From Pseudocalidococcus azoricus BACA0444 (GTDB lineage Bacteria > Cyanobacteriota > Cyanobacteriia > Thermosynechococcales > Thermosynechococcaceae): a DNA stretch of 64,000 nucleotides. How positions within the stretch are numbered: the stretch's first letter is position 1; the number at the start of each line of letters is the position of its first letter. The position numbers and the translations under genes are program-made. The stretch covers positions 62,001 through 126,000 of the forward strand of contig NZ_JAVMIP010000004.1 of the NCBI RefSeq assembly GCF_031729055.1. The letters run 5' to 3'. This document shows positions 1 to 9,863 of the stretch, piece after piece. The notes beneath the pieces are model-generated. The model had not been told where the DNA came from. It searched no databases and saw only the letters and a program-made list of their open reading frames with translations.

Positions 1-264
1 GACCCGATGGGTATTTCTCAAGGTTTTAGTCAATGCTTGAGTGCGGGGCAGAACGTGAGTCAATGTGAGTGAACAGGCCCAGGCCTGGGATAGATTGAGG
101 CAAAAATTTAGAACGTTGACTCGGAAAAGTTGACTCTGACTGTTTTGAATTCTGTGAGTTTGAATAATGTGGGGTGTCAATGCCTGAGAGCAAAAATTAT
201 AGTTCAAAGAGAAAAGCTCCAGGAGTCTTGCCGTGTTTCGACCCTGAAGCTTTCTGTTTGCGAA

Positions 265-1242
<978 letters not shown>

Positions 1243-1271
1243 GCTGAGGTCAGATTAAAGTCGGTGTTGCT

Positions 1272-2129
1272 ATGGCTGATGCGGTCGTTCCACCCCCTTG
1301 GAGCAATATTACCCAGGCCTACTATCCAACGGTCAAGCGAGATTCTTGGTACAGTTCTGTCGCTCAAACCTATGATCGAGTCCGACCGCGCTATCCCCAA
1401 GGGTGCATTCAGCAGGCCTTAGATTGGGCAAAACTTTCACCTGGCAGTCATATTTTGGAGTTGGGCTGTGGGCCAGGAATTGCGACCGTGGCCTTGGCCC
1501 AGTTGGGATTTCACCTGACCTGTTTGGAACCCAGTGGGACTGCCTGCGAGATTGCCCAGGCCCGGTGTCGCGAATTTCCCCACGTTGAGATTATTAACAC
1601 AACCTTTGAGGCCTGGGATAGTTCAGAACAGTCCTTTGATGCAGTCTTGGCGGCAACCTCCTTTCATTGGTTAGACCCAGCGATTCGGTGTCGAAAAACG
1701 GCAGAGTTATTGTCTCCTGGTGGGCCGTTAATTCTACTTTGGAATGTCCCGCCCCAACCCGATCCAGATCTTTTTCCAACTATGGCCCCGATTTATGGTG
1801 AATTTGCCCCCAGCCTTGGCCAGTATGAACATCCTGCCCAACATTTAGCCGCGATGGATATTCTCAAAGAGCATATTTTAGAGTCAGGTTATTTTGAAGA
1901 TTTTCAGACCCATACCCAGGCCTGGCAAATTACCTACTCTCTAGCAGATTATTTAGCTCTGCTGGGAACCTTATCCCCCTACATAGCCTTGGAACCTGAG
2001 GTAAGGCAGCGGCTCTTTGCCGAGTTAGAAAGGACAATGACCCAGGCCTGGGGGGAAACCCTGACCCTAGATTGCCTGACCGGGGTACAAGTCACCCATC
2101 AGAAAACAGCAATCCCCGGACAAACCTAA
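1272..2129 (+). CDS. Class I SAM-dependent methyltransferase
   Basis: Protein of 285 residues with the SAM-binding motif I (ELGCGPG, residues 63-69) in a Rossmann-type fold, an acidic loop two strands later, and the F-H-W-L-D-P segment common in the UbiE/Tam-like superfamily. The N-terminal 40 residues include a segment (YDRVRPRYP) often seen in this superfamily just before the SAM domain. The substrate cannot be inferred. It follows fabG by 29 bases on the same strand, and its last 4 bases overlap the end of the convergent hydrolase gene. No membrane segment or signal peptide is visible, so it is probably cytosolic. Confidence 0.88.
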   Translation: MADAVVPPPWSNITQAYYPTVKRDSWYSSVAQTYDRVRPRYPQGCIQQALDWAKLSPGSHILELGCGPGIATVALAQLGFHLTCLEPSGTACEIAQARCREFPHVEIINTTFEAWDSSEQSFDAVLAATSFHWLDPAIRCRKTAELLSPGGPLILLWNVPPQPDPDLFPTMAPIYGEFAPSLGQYEHPAQHLAAMDILKEHILESGYFEDFQTHTQAWQITYSLADYLALLGTLSPYIALEPEVRQRLFAELERTMTQAWGETLTLDCLTGVQVTHQKTAIPGQT

Positions 2130-2857
2130 ACTAGAGTTGTTTTGAATAGGGTTTGCACCTGCGACCAGGCATCACTAGCCGCCGCCGCGTCATAACTGCC
2201 CCGTTGATCACAGAAGAAGCCATGATCGGCCGGATAGCGAAAAATATGATGTTTAATTCCAGATTTTTGGAGTTCGGTTTCGATGGCGGTGACTTGTTCT
2301 AGGGGAATACTGGCATCCTGATCGCCAAAAAAGGCATAAATTGTTCCCTTAATCTCTGGGGTGCGACTGAGGGTTGGTTGACCACCGCCGGGGGTAGAGG
2401 TGGCAATGCCGGCCCCATAAAAAGAGGCTGTAGCTTTAATTTCCGGCAAGGTTGCGACCAAGTAGGCCACATGCCCCCCAAAACAAAACCCAATCGTACC
2501 AATAGCTTCGGGATTCACATCGGGTAACTGGCTGAGGTAGTAAAGGGTGGCCTGGGTATCGGCAAGGAGATGGGCCGCGGTGGTGGCATCCTTATATTTC
2601 CGCCCAATTTCAACATCGGCGGCCGTATAACCCGTTTCAAACCCTGGGGACTGGCGTTGATAAAGGGCCGGGGCAATGGCTACATATCCTGACTGGGCAA
2701 ATCGTTCTGTAACATGGCGAATATGACTGTTGACCCCGAAAATTTCTTGAAAAACAATCACCGCCGGATGGGGGCCGGGGGCTTCAGGCAGGGCTAAGTA
2801 GGCATCAATGGCAATGTCACTACTGGGAATTTGCACGGAGCGAGTCGTGATGGTCAT
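2126..2857 (-). CDS. Dienelactone hydrolase family protein
   Basis: Alpha/beta hydrolase of 243 residues. The nucleophile is Cys125 in the family motif GFCFGG. Glu38 (QEIFG) and His212 (ADHGFF) fit the Glu/Cys/His arrangement of dienelactone hydrolases, with Asp179 or Asp181 as the acid. Family members hydrolyse dienelactone and other small esters; the physiological substrate in cyanobacteria is unknown. There is no signal peptide, so it is cytosolic. It lies 13 bases downstream of a small conserved-looking gene (2871-3053) on the same strand, so the two are probably co-transcribed. It converges with the methyltransferase gene with a 4-base overlap. Confidence 0.92.
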   Translation of the reverse strand: MTITTRSVQIPSSDIAIDAYLALPEAPGPHPAVIVFQEIFGVNSHIRHVTERFAQSGYVAIAPALYQRQSPGFETGYTAADVEIGRKYKDATTAAHLLADTQATLYYLSQLPDVNPEAIGTIGFCFGGHVAYLVATLPEIKATASFYGAGIATSTPGGGQPTLSRTPEIKGTIYAFFGDQDASIPLEQVTAIETELQKSGIKHHIFRYPADHGFFCDQRGSYDAAAASDAWSQVQTLFKTTLV

Positions 2858-2870
2858 CGCCAGTTTTGTC

Positions 2871-3053
2871 CTACGCTACATCAAGGTCGGGAAAGGTACG
2901 CTTAAACTCCTCCAGAAGATCATCAAGTTCCTCCAGGGCCTGGTTGATGTCAATGCGTAAAGTCCCAATGTCCGGCTGCTCCAGCAACTGCACTAAAGCT
3001 CCCCGTTGTTGGACAATGTCCCGTACCCCAGTCCGTAATGCTTCCTGATCCAT
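2871..3053 (-). CDS. Small acidic helical protein, hypothetical
   Basis: 60-residue frame starting with ATG at 3053. The product is acidic and predicted helical, with leucine/glutamate-rich stretches (residues 14-25 and 37-52) suggesting a short coiled coil or helical hairpin. I do not recognise a named family. It is placed 13 bases upstream of the hydrolase gene on the same strand and 97 bases downstream of the rbcR stop, which supports it as a real gene in a short operon. Function unknown. Confidence 0.6.
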   Translation of the reverse strand: MDQEALRTGVRDIVQQRGALVQLLEQPDIGTLRIDINQALEELDDLLEEFKRTFPDLDVA

Positions 3054-3150
3054 ACTGCCCTCTCAAGCAGAACCAATGCCTCCCCATCTTAACCAGTTCT
3101 TGGGCATCTTTTCCTAGCTGTTGGTCTAGATCAAGGTCTGCTGGGGGACT

Positions 3151-4182
3151 TTACAGGCCTGGGGAAACTGGTTCAGCCTGGGGCGTGGCTAAGAGTTCCT
3201 TCAGGGGGGTTGAGTTACTGGTTAAGGTGGGCTTTAATTCCTGAAAATCCCGCCCCAACTCGAACGTGGCAAACTGGGGTAAGATTTCCCGACAAAAAGT
3301 ATCTGCGGCCCGTGACCGATAACGGTTGGGGTTAGTAATTAAAGACAAGGTGCGCTTGATGACCACATTTTCAATTTTGATACAGCGCATATCCCCTAAC
3401 TGCAATTCCTTATCAATGGCTGTGACCGAAAGAAACGCTGCCCCCAGGCCCGCCTGCACCGCATTTTTAATCGCTTCAATCGAGTTCAGCTCCATTTCCA
3501 CCTTTAAGCGGCGAGGGTCAATATTGGCGCGGAGGAGAACCTGATCAATTACCTTGCGGATCGTGGATTGGGCATCCAACGTAATAAAGTTCAGCTTGTA
3601 TAAGTCCTCTTTAACAATTTGATCAGAGACCGCCAGGGGATGGCTTGCGGGTAACACTAGGGCTAATTCATCTTCCGCATAGGGCGTGACACTAATGGAT
3701 TCCGTTAATTCGGCTGGAACTTCGCCGCCAATGATGGCCAAATCCACTTGCCCATTGACTAAACTCCAACAGGTTCGCCGGGTGGAATGGACATGGAGTT
3801 GGACGGCCACTTGGGGATAGAGATGGCGAAACAGGCCCATCATCCGCGGAATCAGGTAAGTGCCAGTGGTCTGACTTGCCCCTAAAATCAGGGTTCCCCC
3901 TTGGAGTTTTTGCAGGTCATCAACGGCCCGACAGGCTTCTTGGCAGAGGGCTAAAATCCGGTCGCCGTATTCCAAAAGTAGCTGTCCTGCCTCAGTCAGT
4001 TGGGCCCGCCGCCCCCCCCGATCAAATAGGGGAACATCCAGTTGCTTCTCAACATTTTGAATTTGTAAACTGACGGCGGGTTGGGAAATATAAAGGCTTT
4101 CGGCCGCCCGCTTAAAACTACCTTCGGCGGCAATGGCTTTGAGAATGCGAAGGTGATCCAATGTAAAGGGAAGATCGGTCAT
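3151..4182 (-). CDS. rbcR: LysR-type regulator RbcR
   Basis: LysR-family transcription factor of the cyanobacterial/plastid RbcR (Ycf30) group, which activates Rubisco operons and other carbon-fixation genes. The N-terminal winged helix-turn-helix (about residues 8-66) carries the typical sequence of this group ([13 protein letters not shown], then SQPAVSLQ). A LysR substrate-binding domain follows from about residue 90 to 300. I chose ATG 4182 because homologues begin about 6 residues before LDHLRILK; an ATG 24 bases further upstream is also possible. The last 40 residues extend past the core domain. No carbon-fixation operon is adjacent; the nearest related gene, bicA, is 24 kb away. CmpR/NdhR paralogues are the alternatives, but the N-terminal segment best fits RbcR. 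Confidence 0.88.
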   Translation of the reverse strand: MTDLPFTLDHLRILKAIAAEGSFKRAAESLYISQPAVSLQIQNVEKQLDVPLFDRGGRRAQLTEAGQLLLEYGDRILALCQEACRAVDDLQKLQGGTLILGASQTTGTYLIPRMMGLFRHLYPQVAVQLHVHSTRRTCWSLVNGQVDLAIIGGEVPAELTESISVTPYAEDELALVLPASHPLAVSDQIVKEDLYKLNFITLDAQSTIRKVIDQVLLRANIDPRRLKVEMELNSIEAIKNAVQAGLGAAFLSVTAIDKELQLGDMRCIKIENVVIKRTLSLITNPNRYRSRAADTFCREILPQFATFELGRDFQELKPTLTSNSTPLKELLATPQAEPVSPGL

Positions 4183-4295
4183 GAACGACTCACAGGCTTT
4201 AGCCATAAAGGGAAGAGGATCGCAATTGAATTGAGGAAAGGTATCAGTCTGGTCAGTGAGGAATTACCAGAAGCTTAATTGCCCATTGTGGCAGC

Positions 4296-5192
4296 TTATT
4301 TCATCTCGGCCAATAGGTTCAGGCTACAATCCAGCCAGGGAGAGCGGGTGATGGTAGCACTGGTGGAAATATAGTCCACTCCGGTCAGGGCGACAGTGCG
4401 AATGGTTTCCTGGGTGATATTGCCGGATGCTTCAATTTTGACTTCTGGGCGTTGATGGCGAATCATATCCACGGCCTGGGTCATCCGCTCAATAGGCATA
4501 TTATCTAGCATAATGATGTCTGCCCCAGCGGCTAGGGCGGTTTGGACTTGCCCGAGGGTTTCGGTCTCGACTTCAACTTTGTGGGTAAAGGGAATTTGGG
4601 TGCGAATCTGATCAAGGGCCTGGGCAATCCCGCCAGCAGCCTGAATGTGATTGTCTTTAATCATTACCGCATCGTCTAAGCCGAAGCGATGGTTAATGGC
4701 TCCCCCGACTTGAGTGGCATATTTTTCCAGCAATCTCAGACCAGGTGTTGTTTTGCGGGTATCAACTAGTTGGGTTGGTAAATCGGCAATCAGATCGGCA
4801 TATATCCGAGTTAAGCTGGCCACTCCACTCAGGTGCATGACTAAGTTGAGGGCAACCCGTTCGCCGAGGAGGAGCGTTTCTAAACTGGCTGTCACACGGG
4901 CGGCAATTTGAGTAGGGTTGGCCGGCTCACCATCCTGAATCAAAAACTCAATTTGGGCTGTTGGTTCGAGGAGTTGAAAGACCCGCCCAAAAATTGATAG
5001 TCCAGCGATCATTCCAGCTTGTTTGATTTCCAGTTCGGCTTGTCCGGTTTGTTCTCCCAGGCCCAAGGCTTGTGTTGTCCGATCACCCCGGCCAATATCT
5101 TCCTTGAGCCAGGCCTGGAGAAGCGTATCTAAGATCAGCCAATGGGGTAAAATCGCCACAGAATTTTGCTTCCCTGCACAACTGCCTGCCAA
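4296..5192 (-). CDS. nadC: Nicotinate-nucleotide pyrophosphorylase NadC
   Basis: Quinolinate phosphoribosyltransferase, which converts quinolinate and PRPP to nicotinate mononucleotide in de novo NAD synthesis. The family segments are all present in order: DIGRGDRTT near residue 35, DTRKTTPG, then the H-R-x-G-L-D-D-x-x-M-I-K-D-N-H block, EVET, MLDN and EASGNI. The protein is 298 residues; typical members are about 280, so the true start may lie about 15 residues in, just before LPHWLILD. It is a single gene between rbcR and the divergently transcribed bestrophin gene. Confidence 0.95.
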   Translation of the reverse strand: MAGSCAGKQNSVAILPHWLILDTLLQAWLKEDIGRGDRTTQALGLGEQTGQAELEIKQAGMIAGLSIFGRVFQLLEPTAQIEFLIQDGEPANPTQIAARVTASLETLLLGERVALNLVMHLSGVASLTRIYADLIADLPTQLVDTRKTTPGLRLLEKYATQVGGAINHRFGLDDAVMIKDNHIQAAGGIAQALDQIRTQIPFTHKVEVETETLGQVQTALAAGADIIMLDNMPIERMTQAVDMIRHQRPEVKIEASGNITQETIRTVALTGVDYISTSATITRSPWLDCSLNLLAEMK

Positions 5193-5253
5193 ATCCTTTT
5201 TAATACTCTAGGGCCAAACTCCAAAAATCCTCCATGTTTCGGGCAAGTCTGCG

Positions 5254-6234
5254 GTGAGTTCAGCACGATACTGGGAATCAAAACTGCGCCAGGTTCTCTA
5301 TCCCCGCCCCGGCCGTCTTCGTCTGGCCTTGCAATACCGTGGCTCCGTGATTCCAGCCATTATGCCGCCAGTGCTACTCTGTACGGCTGCTGGGATTGTG
5401 ATTAGCCTCCTCCATACCTATGTCTATCCCCTGAGTCTGCCGATTCTGGGGACGGTAATTCCCACCATTGTCCTCGGGTTGCTCTTAGTTTTTCGGACGA
5501 ATACAGCCTATGAACGATTTTGGGAGGGGCGGAAACTATGGGGCCTGATGGTGAATACGAGCCGGAATCTGACCCGCCTAATTTGGGTGGCCATTCCATG
5601 TGAGACAGAAGCAGATCGTCAGGCCAAGGTTGGCGCACTGCATTTAATTCTGGCGTTTGCAATTGCAACGAAACAACATTTACGGCAAGAACCTTTGCAA
5701 GAAATAGCCCCATTTTTGACCCCTGATCAACTCCAGGCCTTAGCCACGGTGCAAAATCCCCCCCTGCGAATTGCGTTTTGGCTTGAGGACTATCTCCATC
5801 GGCAATATCGGCAAGGGAAAATTCCCATCTATCAACTGACGGTTTTAAGTGATTATGTGGGGAATTTGGTGGATGTAGTCGGTGGTTCGGAGCGGATTAT
5901 CAAAACCCCAATTCCCTTGGCCTATGCAATTCACCTTAAGCAACTCCTCCTGCTTTATTGCCTCCTGCTGCCTTTTCAATTAGTGGGACAATTGGGCATT
6001 TTTACTGGCCTGGTGGTGGGATTGATTGCCTTCACATTATTTGGAGTAGAAGAAATTGGCCTGGAAATTGAAAACCCCTTTGGTCGCGATTGTAATGATT
6101 TGCCCCTAGATGCTATCTGTCAAACCATGCAACAAAATATTCAGGATTTGATTGATGCTCCACTAATGCCGTTCATAGCTCCACCTGACTCAGAATTACG
6201 GTCAGGCTATCCCCTTACCAAGATGGATCAATAG
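5254..6234 (+). CDS. Bestrophin-family anion channel
   Basis: Membrane protein of 326 residues of the bestrophin (UPF0187) family. Hydrophobic segments occur near residues 35-52, 60-80, 225-245 and 250-265. The family signature F-R-T-N-x-A-Y-E-R-F-W-E-G-R with the following W-G-L-M-V-N-x-S-R is at residues about 80-103. Bestrophins form pentameric anion channels; in algae thylakoid members pass bicarbonate, so a role in carbon supply is conceivable here but is inference. The start is a GTG. The stop codon TAG lies inside an 11-base sequence (from 6230) that matches the end of the 105-bp repeat family described below. Confidence 0.9.
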   Translation: MSSARYWESKLRQVLYPRPGRLRLALQYRGSVIPAIMPPVLLCTAAGIVISLLHTYVYPLSLPILGTVIPTIVLGLLLVFRTNTAYERFWEGRKLWGLMVNTSRNLTRLIWVAIPCETEADRQAKVGALHLILAFAIATKQHLRQEPLQEIAPFLTPDQLQALATVQNPPLRIAFWLEDYLHRQYRQGKIPIYQLTVLSDYVGNLVDVVGGSERIIKTPIPLAYAIHLKQLLLLYCLLLPFQLVGQLGIFTGLVVGLIAFTLFGVEEIGLEIENPFGRDCNDLPLDAICQTMQQNIQDLIDAPLMPFIAPPDSELRSGYPLTKMDQ

Positions 6235-6243
6235 CGTTACTGT

Positions 6244-6519
6244 TTATCCAGGGTAATTTAGAGATTTGCATCTAGTCTCGCTCGTCCGGTGATGGATATC
6301 AGCCTGAAACATGGCCAACAAAGTCACGTACCGTCCGTAGGGGGGCCAGAACCGCCCCGCTTGCCCCAGGGTCACGCCATGCCAAACTGTGTTCACTTGC
6401 AAATGCTGCCCCTGCAGATTGGTATAGTGTGACGAGAGAGTAGAAATCTTAAAAAGACTGCCTATAAAGCATTTCCTGACTTGTCCCAATGAGAGCCCTA
6501 AATGAGTAACGCTATCCAT
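6244..6519 (-). CDS. Chimeric small ORF beginning inside a MITE
   Basis: 91-codon frame with ATG at 6519. Its first 32 codons are encoded almost entirely by the inverted-repeat element at 6423-6515, and only about 59 C-terminal codons (Leu-Gln-Gly-Gln onward, with an aromatic stretch RFWPPYGRYVTLL) are ordinary sequence. The C-terminal part looks like the tail of a former gene whose 5' half was lost or replaced when the element inserted. I do not recognise the family. It could be a translated fusion or simply a relic. Confidence 0.35.
   Translation of the reverse strand: MDSVTHLGLSLGQVRKCFIGSLFKISTLSSHYTNLQGQHLQVNTVWHGVTLGQAGRFWPPYGRYVTLLAMFQADIHHRTSETRCKSLNYPG
6423..6515 (+). mobile_element. 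105-bp-family MITE, copy A (degenerate)
   Basis: Copy of the short inverted-repeat element. It begins TATAG, keeps the internal GAGAGAGTAGAA, the AAAAAGACTGCC and the CTGACTTGTCCC blocks, and ends TAAATGAGTAACGCTAT. The left end is shortened by about 12 bases relative to the copies at 19488 and 61288. A further lone left end, ATAGCGTTAC, is at 6231-6240, just outside the neighbouring frame. Confidence 0.7.
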
Positions 6520-6531
6520 CTCTTGTGATCA

Positions 6532-6639
6532 TCAACATCTCTCGCCGCAGCCCGGACACCCCACGCTTCGGGACGGGTATTCATTAACCACATCAATGAC
6601 AGCATTGATAACAAAGTCTCTGCGGTTCCCAAGAATCAA
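6532..6639 (-). CDS. Possible 35-residue CPxCG peptide or gene relic
   Basis: Short open frame with a possible TTG start at 6639, 11 bases after the methyltransferase stop on the same strand. The product is protein-like (V-I-N-A-V-I-D-V-V-N-E-Y) and ends in CPGCGERC, which resembles half of a zinc ribbon. It may be a remnant of a longer gene or chance. I cannot assign a family. Confidence 0.22.
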   Translation of the reverse strand: MILGNRRDFVINAVIDVVNEYPSRSVGCPGCGERC

Positions 6640-6650
6640 AGTTCTCTCTA

Positions 6651-7442
6651 CTAAGGCACAGGCGTGATCTCAACTTCCATTTGATAAAACTTGAATGTGT
6701 TCGCTTCCTGTGGGTGATTCGCTGCCACTAACTGGTAGGAGTCTAGTACGTCCGTAATGAAGCTCTCCCATTCGGGTTCTGGCAGATGCTGAGTCCATTC
6801 CACAAAGGTGGCCCAGGCAAAAGCAAAAAACGCCTCGCGGGTTTTGAAATCCCAGACTTTATCCTCCACGTTCAACTTCACAACCCGAAATCCAGCCTTC
6901 TCAGCTAACACTCTGTACTCCTCAGGCGTGAAATGCACATAGGGTTGGCGAAAGCCCGTGAAGTTGTTGATCCAGCACGCCCGATGACAGACCTCTTCAA
7001 TAACGTCTTCCAGGCATTTACGCTGACCACTTGGTACCAAGCGCAGCAGGGCCCGTCCGCCTGGCTTCAGTACCGCTCGAATTGAGCAAAGGGCCAAGTC
7101 TTGCTCCACAACCCAGTGGAGAGCATTAAAGGAAACGACAAGATCAAATTCATTCTGGTAGGGTAATTGGCGAGCATCGGCCACCTCGAAGTGGAGGTTC
7201 TCTAGAACAGGGCGACCGAAGCGGCTCGATGCAAAAGCAACCATCTCTCGCGACGGATCAATGCCAAGTACCGAGCCACGGGGAAGCTGCATAGCAATTT
7301 CCGCTGTGATCTTTCCGTCTCCGCAACCAATATCAAGAATCCGCTCGTCGCCTTCCAGCACCAACCGCCCAAGTTGTTCCTCCGCCATTACCTGCTGAAG
7401 GCCCGATTGGCGGTGATAATCGTTTGCGTGCCACTCTGTCAT
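6651..7442 (-). CDS. Class I SAM methyltransferase (Tam-like)
   Basis: 263-residue protein resembling trans-aconitate methyltransferases and related small-molecule methyltransferases. The SAM motif I is ILDIGCGDGKI at about residues 35-45, followed by GIDPS (motif Post I), VADARQLPY, and FNALHWV in the position typical for Tam-like enzymes. The C-terminal part has a FTPEEYRVLAEKAGF segment, also usual for the group. The actual substrate is unknown. It stands alone between scrap regions: a MITE on the downstream side and about 250 bases without a gene (7443-7691) on the upstream side before an IS630 relic. It may therefore be a transferred gene. Confidence 0.88.
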   Translation of the reverse strand: MTEWHANDYHRQSGLQQVMAEEQLGRLVLEGDERILDIGCGDGKITAEIAMQLPRGSVLGIDPSREMVAFASSRFGRPVLENLHFEVADARQLPYQNEFDLVVSFNALHWVVEQDLALCSIRAVLKPGGRALLRLVPSGQRKCLEDVIEEVCHRACWINNFTGFRQPYVHFTPEEYRVLAEKAGFRVVKLNVEDKVWDFKTREAFFAFAWATFVEWTQHLPEPEWESFITDVLDSYQLVAANHPQEANTFKFYQMEVEITPVP

Positions 7443-7691
7443 GAAATGTCCTCGGGTTGCGGCTGCTTGATACTAGGGGGTGTTAGACTGCTTCATCTAG
7501 AGATGATCTTTCAAATTCTTAAATAATGTTGTGACATCGAGCTATCTGCTTCCGTCCACTCATTAATATGCTGCCTGCAGTTGCTCCAATCTCAATTCTT
7601 AAGATACAGTCAGGCACTACCACAGATGGTTATGTGCTGAGGAATTAAGTATATCTGAAATCTGACGACCTAACGCTCTTTGTCTTAATAA

Positions 7692-8341
7692 GCACGAAAA
7701 GCCCAGGTCACTCATCCCCAAAAAGACCCCGATAAAGTTGCCTTAAAAAAAAAGAGATTTGTCAGTATTTAGAAGCGAATCGAGTTTCAATTGAATCAGG
7801 AAAAACCGTTGTCTACTGCGTGGATCAGTGTCATCTTGTTTCAGAGGATATTTGTGGATACGCTTGGGGTAAAGCGGATGAAAGAATACAGGTTCCCATC
7901 AAGAATATAAAGGAGAGGCGAACCGATTATGGTGCAATAAACTATGTCACAGATCGCCTAATTGTCAAACCTTATTTGAGTGGAAATAGTCAGAATACTA
8001 TTCAGTTTATCAAAGCGATAAAGGCGATTCATCCCAATCAGAAAATTATGGTGATTTGGGATGGTGCAGCATATCATAACAGTGATGATTTCCGTAAATA
8101 TTTACATCAAGTCAATGGAGATAAGTCAGAACAAGAATGGCCGATTTACTGCATCAAATTAGCCCCATACGCACCGGAACAGAATCCGATTGAAGCAGTG
8201 TGGCTGTAAGTTAAAAACTTCTTAAGGAAAGTGTGGCACTTATTGAAGACGTTTAAAATTATAAAATGGCTGTTTGAATTATTTTTAAGTCTTTTTGTTC
8301 TCCATTCTTCTTATTTGAGCATGTATGATACGTTCTCATGA
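7692..8341 (+). pseudogene. IS630-family transposase relic
   Basis: C-terminal two thirds of an IS630-family DDE transposase. In one frame the catalytic acids are all visible: Asp in C-V-D-Q-C-H (about 7830), Asp in IWDGAAYH (about 8060) and Glu in APEQNPIEAVWL (about 8195). An in-frame TAA at 8207-8209 stands where most members have Gln, and the same frame then continues with the expected K-N-F-L-R-K tail to 8341. Upstream, the frame is open back to 7692, where it meets a TAA; the N-terminal helix-turn-helix part is missing. The gene is therefore 5'-truncated and carries one nonsense mutation, so it is not an active transposase. Confidence 0.85.
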
Positions 8342-8377
8342 ATAATTACTGTTTGCTATATTGATGAAATTATCTAA

Positions 8378-8503
8378 ATAATCGCTACAGATCATTACCA
8401 AGACGGCTCAATTTTCCTGGCCACATTTTTGATTGAAGAAGATCAGGATCAATCAGTAGAGTTTCAAGGATTTCAGCCAAAGTTTCTTAGTTTAAGGGCT
8501 TAA
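8378..8503 (+). pseudogene. Unidentified gene-tail remnant
   Basis: Open stretch of 41 codons without a plausible start, ending TAA at 8501-8503. The product is protein-like (DHYQDGSIFLATFLIEEDQD and onward) and looks like the C-terminal end of a lost gene. It lies between the IS630 relic and a palindromic element. No family is recognised. Confidence 0.25.
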
Positions 8504-8515
8504 TTTCCTCAACCG

Positions 8516-8611
8516 TTATAGTCATTTCCCTGAGGAATAGAACACGAAAATGCTTGAAGCCGCTACCAGTAGTACTTTTAAGAGTCTCACTTTTGGCAGA
8601 AATGACTATAA
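8516..8611. mobile_element. 96-bp element with perfect 13-bp terminal repeats
   Basis: TTATAGTCATTTC at 8516-8528 is the exact reverse complement of GAAATGACTATAA at 8599-8611. The 70 bases between hold no gene. The terminal TA dinucleotides fit the target preference of IS630/Tc1-type transposases, and an IS630 relic lies 175 bases upstream, so this is probably a miniature element mobilised by such an enzyme or the remains of the relic's end. Between here and cpcT (8612-8806) I see no gene. Confidence 0.6.
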
Positions 8612-8806
8612 ATCTTTGACTTCTACATCGTTAAGATGGGAGACGGATTCTTATATTATGACACCATTAAAAGCAACCATATGAAATAAAAAGGCGATAT
8701 TGGAGGTAGGAAGACAGGCTATATTCATTGGGTAGATTCTCCTGTAGGCTGGATCATAAAGTCCATCAATTCCAGACCCAAAAGTCGCTCCACTGCAATT
8801 TTTCCT

Positions 8807-9403
8807 ATGTCCCATGCTACTGATGTTCTCACCTTAGCCCGCTGGATGGCCGCTGATTTTAGTAACCAGGCCCAGGCCTTTGAAAACCCACCTTTTTTTG
8901 CCCACATTCGGGTGTGTATGCGCCCCTTGCCCAAAGGAATCGTGTCTGGCCTGGGGTTGTATGTCGAACAAGCCTATGACTATTTACTCTCTGTGCCCTA
9001 TCGGGTGCGGGTTTTAGAGTTGTTGGTGATGTCGGATCAGATTGCCATTAAGAACTACACCCTCAAGGATGAGAAAAAATTCTACGGAGCCGCCCGCAAT
9101 CCCCATCGCCTCCAAGAGCTAACAGAAGTCGATTTAGAGCTTTTACCCGGCTGTAACATGATTGTGGCCTGGACAGGGACAGGGTTTCAGGGGCAAGTCG
9201 AACCGGGCAAGGCCTGTACCGTAGTCCGCAAAGGGAAAACCACCTATTTAGACAGCACGTTTGAGATCGATGGCGAAAAGTTTATTAGCCATGACCGGGG
9301 CCGGGATCCGCAAACCGATGAGCATATTTGGGGTTCTGTGGCTGGGCCGTTTTATTTTACCCGTACCGAAAGCTTTGCCACTGAGATTCCTAATTCACTC
9401 TAG
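8807..9403 (+). CDS. cpcT: Phycobilin lyase, CpcT/CpeT family
   Basis: 198-residue protein of the CpcT/CpeT chromophore lyase family. CpcT attaches phycocyanobilin to the beta-subunit cysteine of phycocyanin (Cys153/155). Family segments visible: LARWMAADFSNQAQAFENPPFFAHIRV near the N-terminus, then GLGLYVEQAYDY, PYRVRVLEL and the GCNMIV segment, with FISHDRGRDP(Q)T.EHIWGS near the C-terminus. The start is ATG 8807. It is a single gene not placed beside phycobilisome genes in this window. CpeT and CpcT cannot be fully separated by eye; a phycoerythrin-free organism would make it CpcT. Confidence 0.9.
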   Translation: MSHATDVLTLARWMAADFSNQAQAFENPPFFAHIRVCMRPLPKGIVSGLGLYVEQAYDYLLSVPYRVRVLELLVMSDQIAIKNYTLKDEKKFYGAARNPHRLQELTEVDLELLPGCNMIVAWTGTGFQGQVEPGKACTVVRKGKTTYLDSTFEIDGEKFISHDRGRDPQTDEHIWGSVAGPFYFTRTESFATEIPNSL

Positions 9404-9530
9404 GCTAATGGTGCTGATGTCTAAGAGTTGAACGGTTTCTCTGGATTTCCCAGACCTTGATAGCATAGGAAAGGGCAGATATTCAGCTTCTGAGATTCGC
9501 CCACCTTAAATAAAGTGCTTTGACTAACCT

Positions 9531-9863
9531 ATGCAAACCTACTATTATGTCCTCGCCAGTCGTAAATTTCTCATTGAGGAAGAACCCTTAGAAGAAGTCT
9601 TGAAGGAACGGCGGCGGCATTATCAAGAAACAGGGAAAGAAATTGACTTTTGGCTGGTGTCGGAACCCGCATTTTTAACCGCTCCTGAGTTATCTCCCCA
9701 GCGAAATCAATGCCCCCAACCCGCAGCAGCCATTATTTCTACTAATCCTCAATTTATTCAGTGGTTGAAGTTACGTTTAGAGTTTGTGATTACCGGAGAG
9801 TTCCAGGCCCCCAGTGCCACTATTCCTGATCCGATTGCCACTGCCTCCCAACCCGCTGCTTAA
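9531..9863 (+). CDS. ycf54: Ycf54, Mg-protoporphyrin ester cyclase subunit
   Basis: 110-residue homologue of Ycf54, which is required for the aerobic Mg-protoporphyrin IX monomethyl ester cyclase that forms the fifth ring of chlorophyll. The highly conserved family blocks are present: TYYYVLASRKFL at the N-terminus, then EIDFWLV, CPQPAAAIIST and FIQWLKLRLEFV, followed by a short variable Pro/Ala-rich tail. It converges with the DUF58 gene, overlapping it by 4 bases at the stop codons. Confidence 0.95.
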   Translation: MQTYYYVLASRKFLIEEEPLEEVLKERRRHYQETGKEIDFWLVSEPAFLTAPELSPQRNQCPQPAAAIISTNPQFIQWLKLRLEFVITGEFQAPSATIPDPIATASQPAA

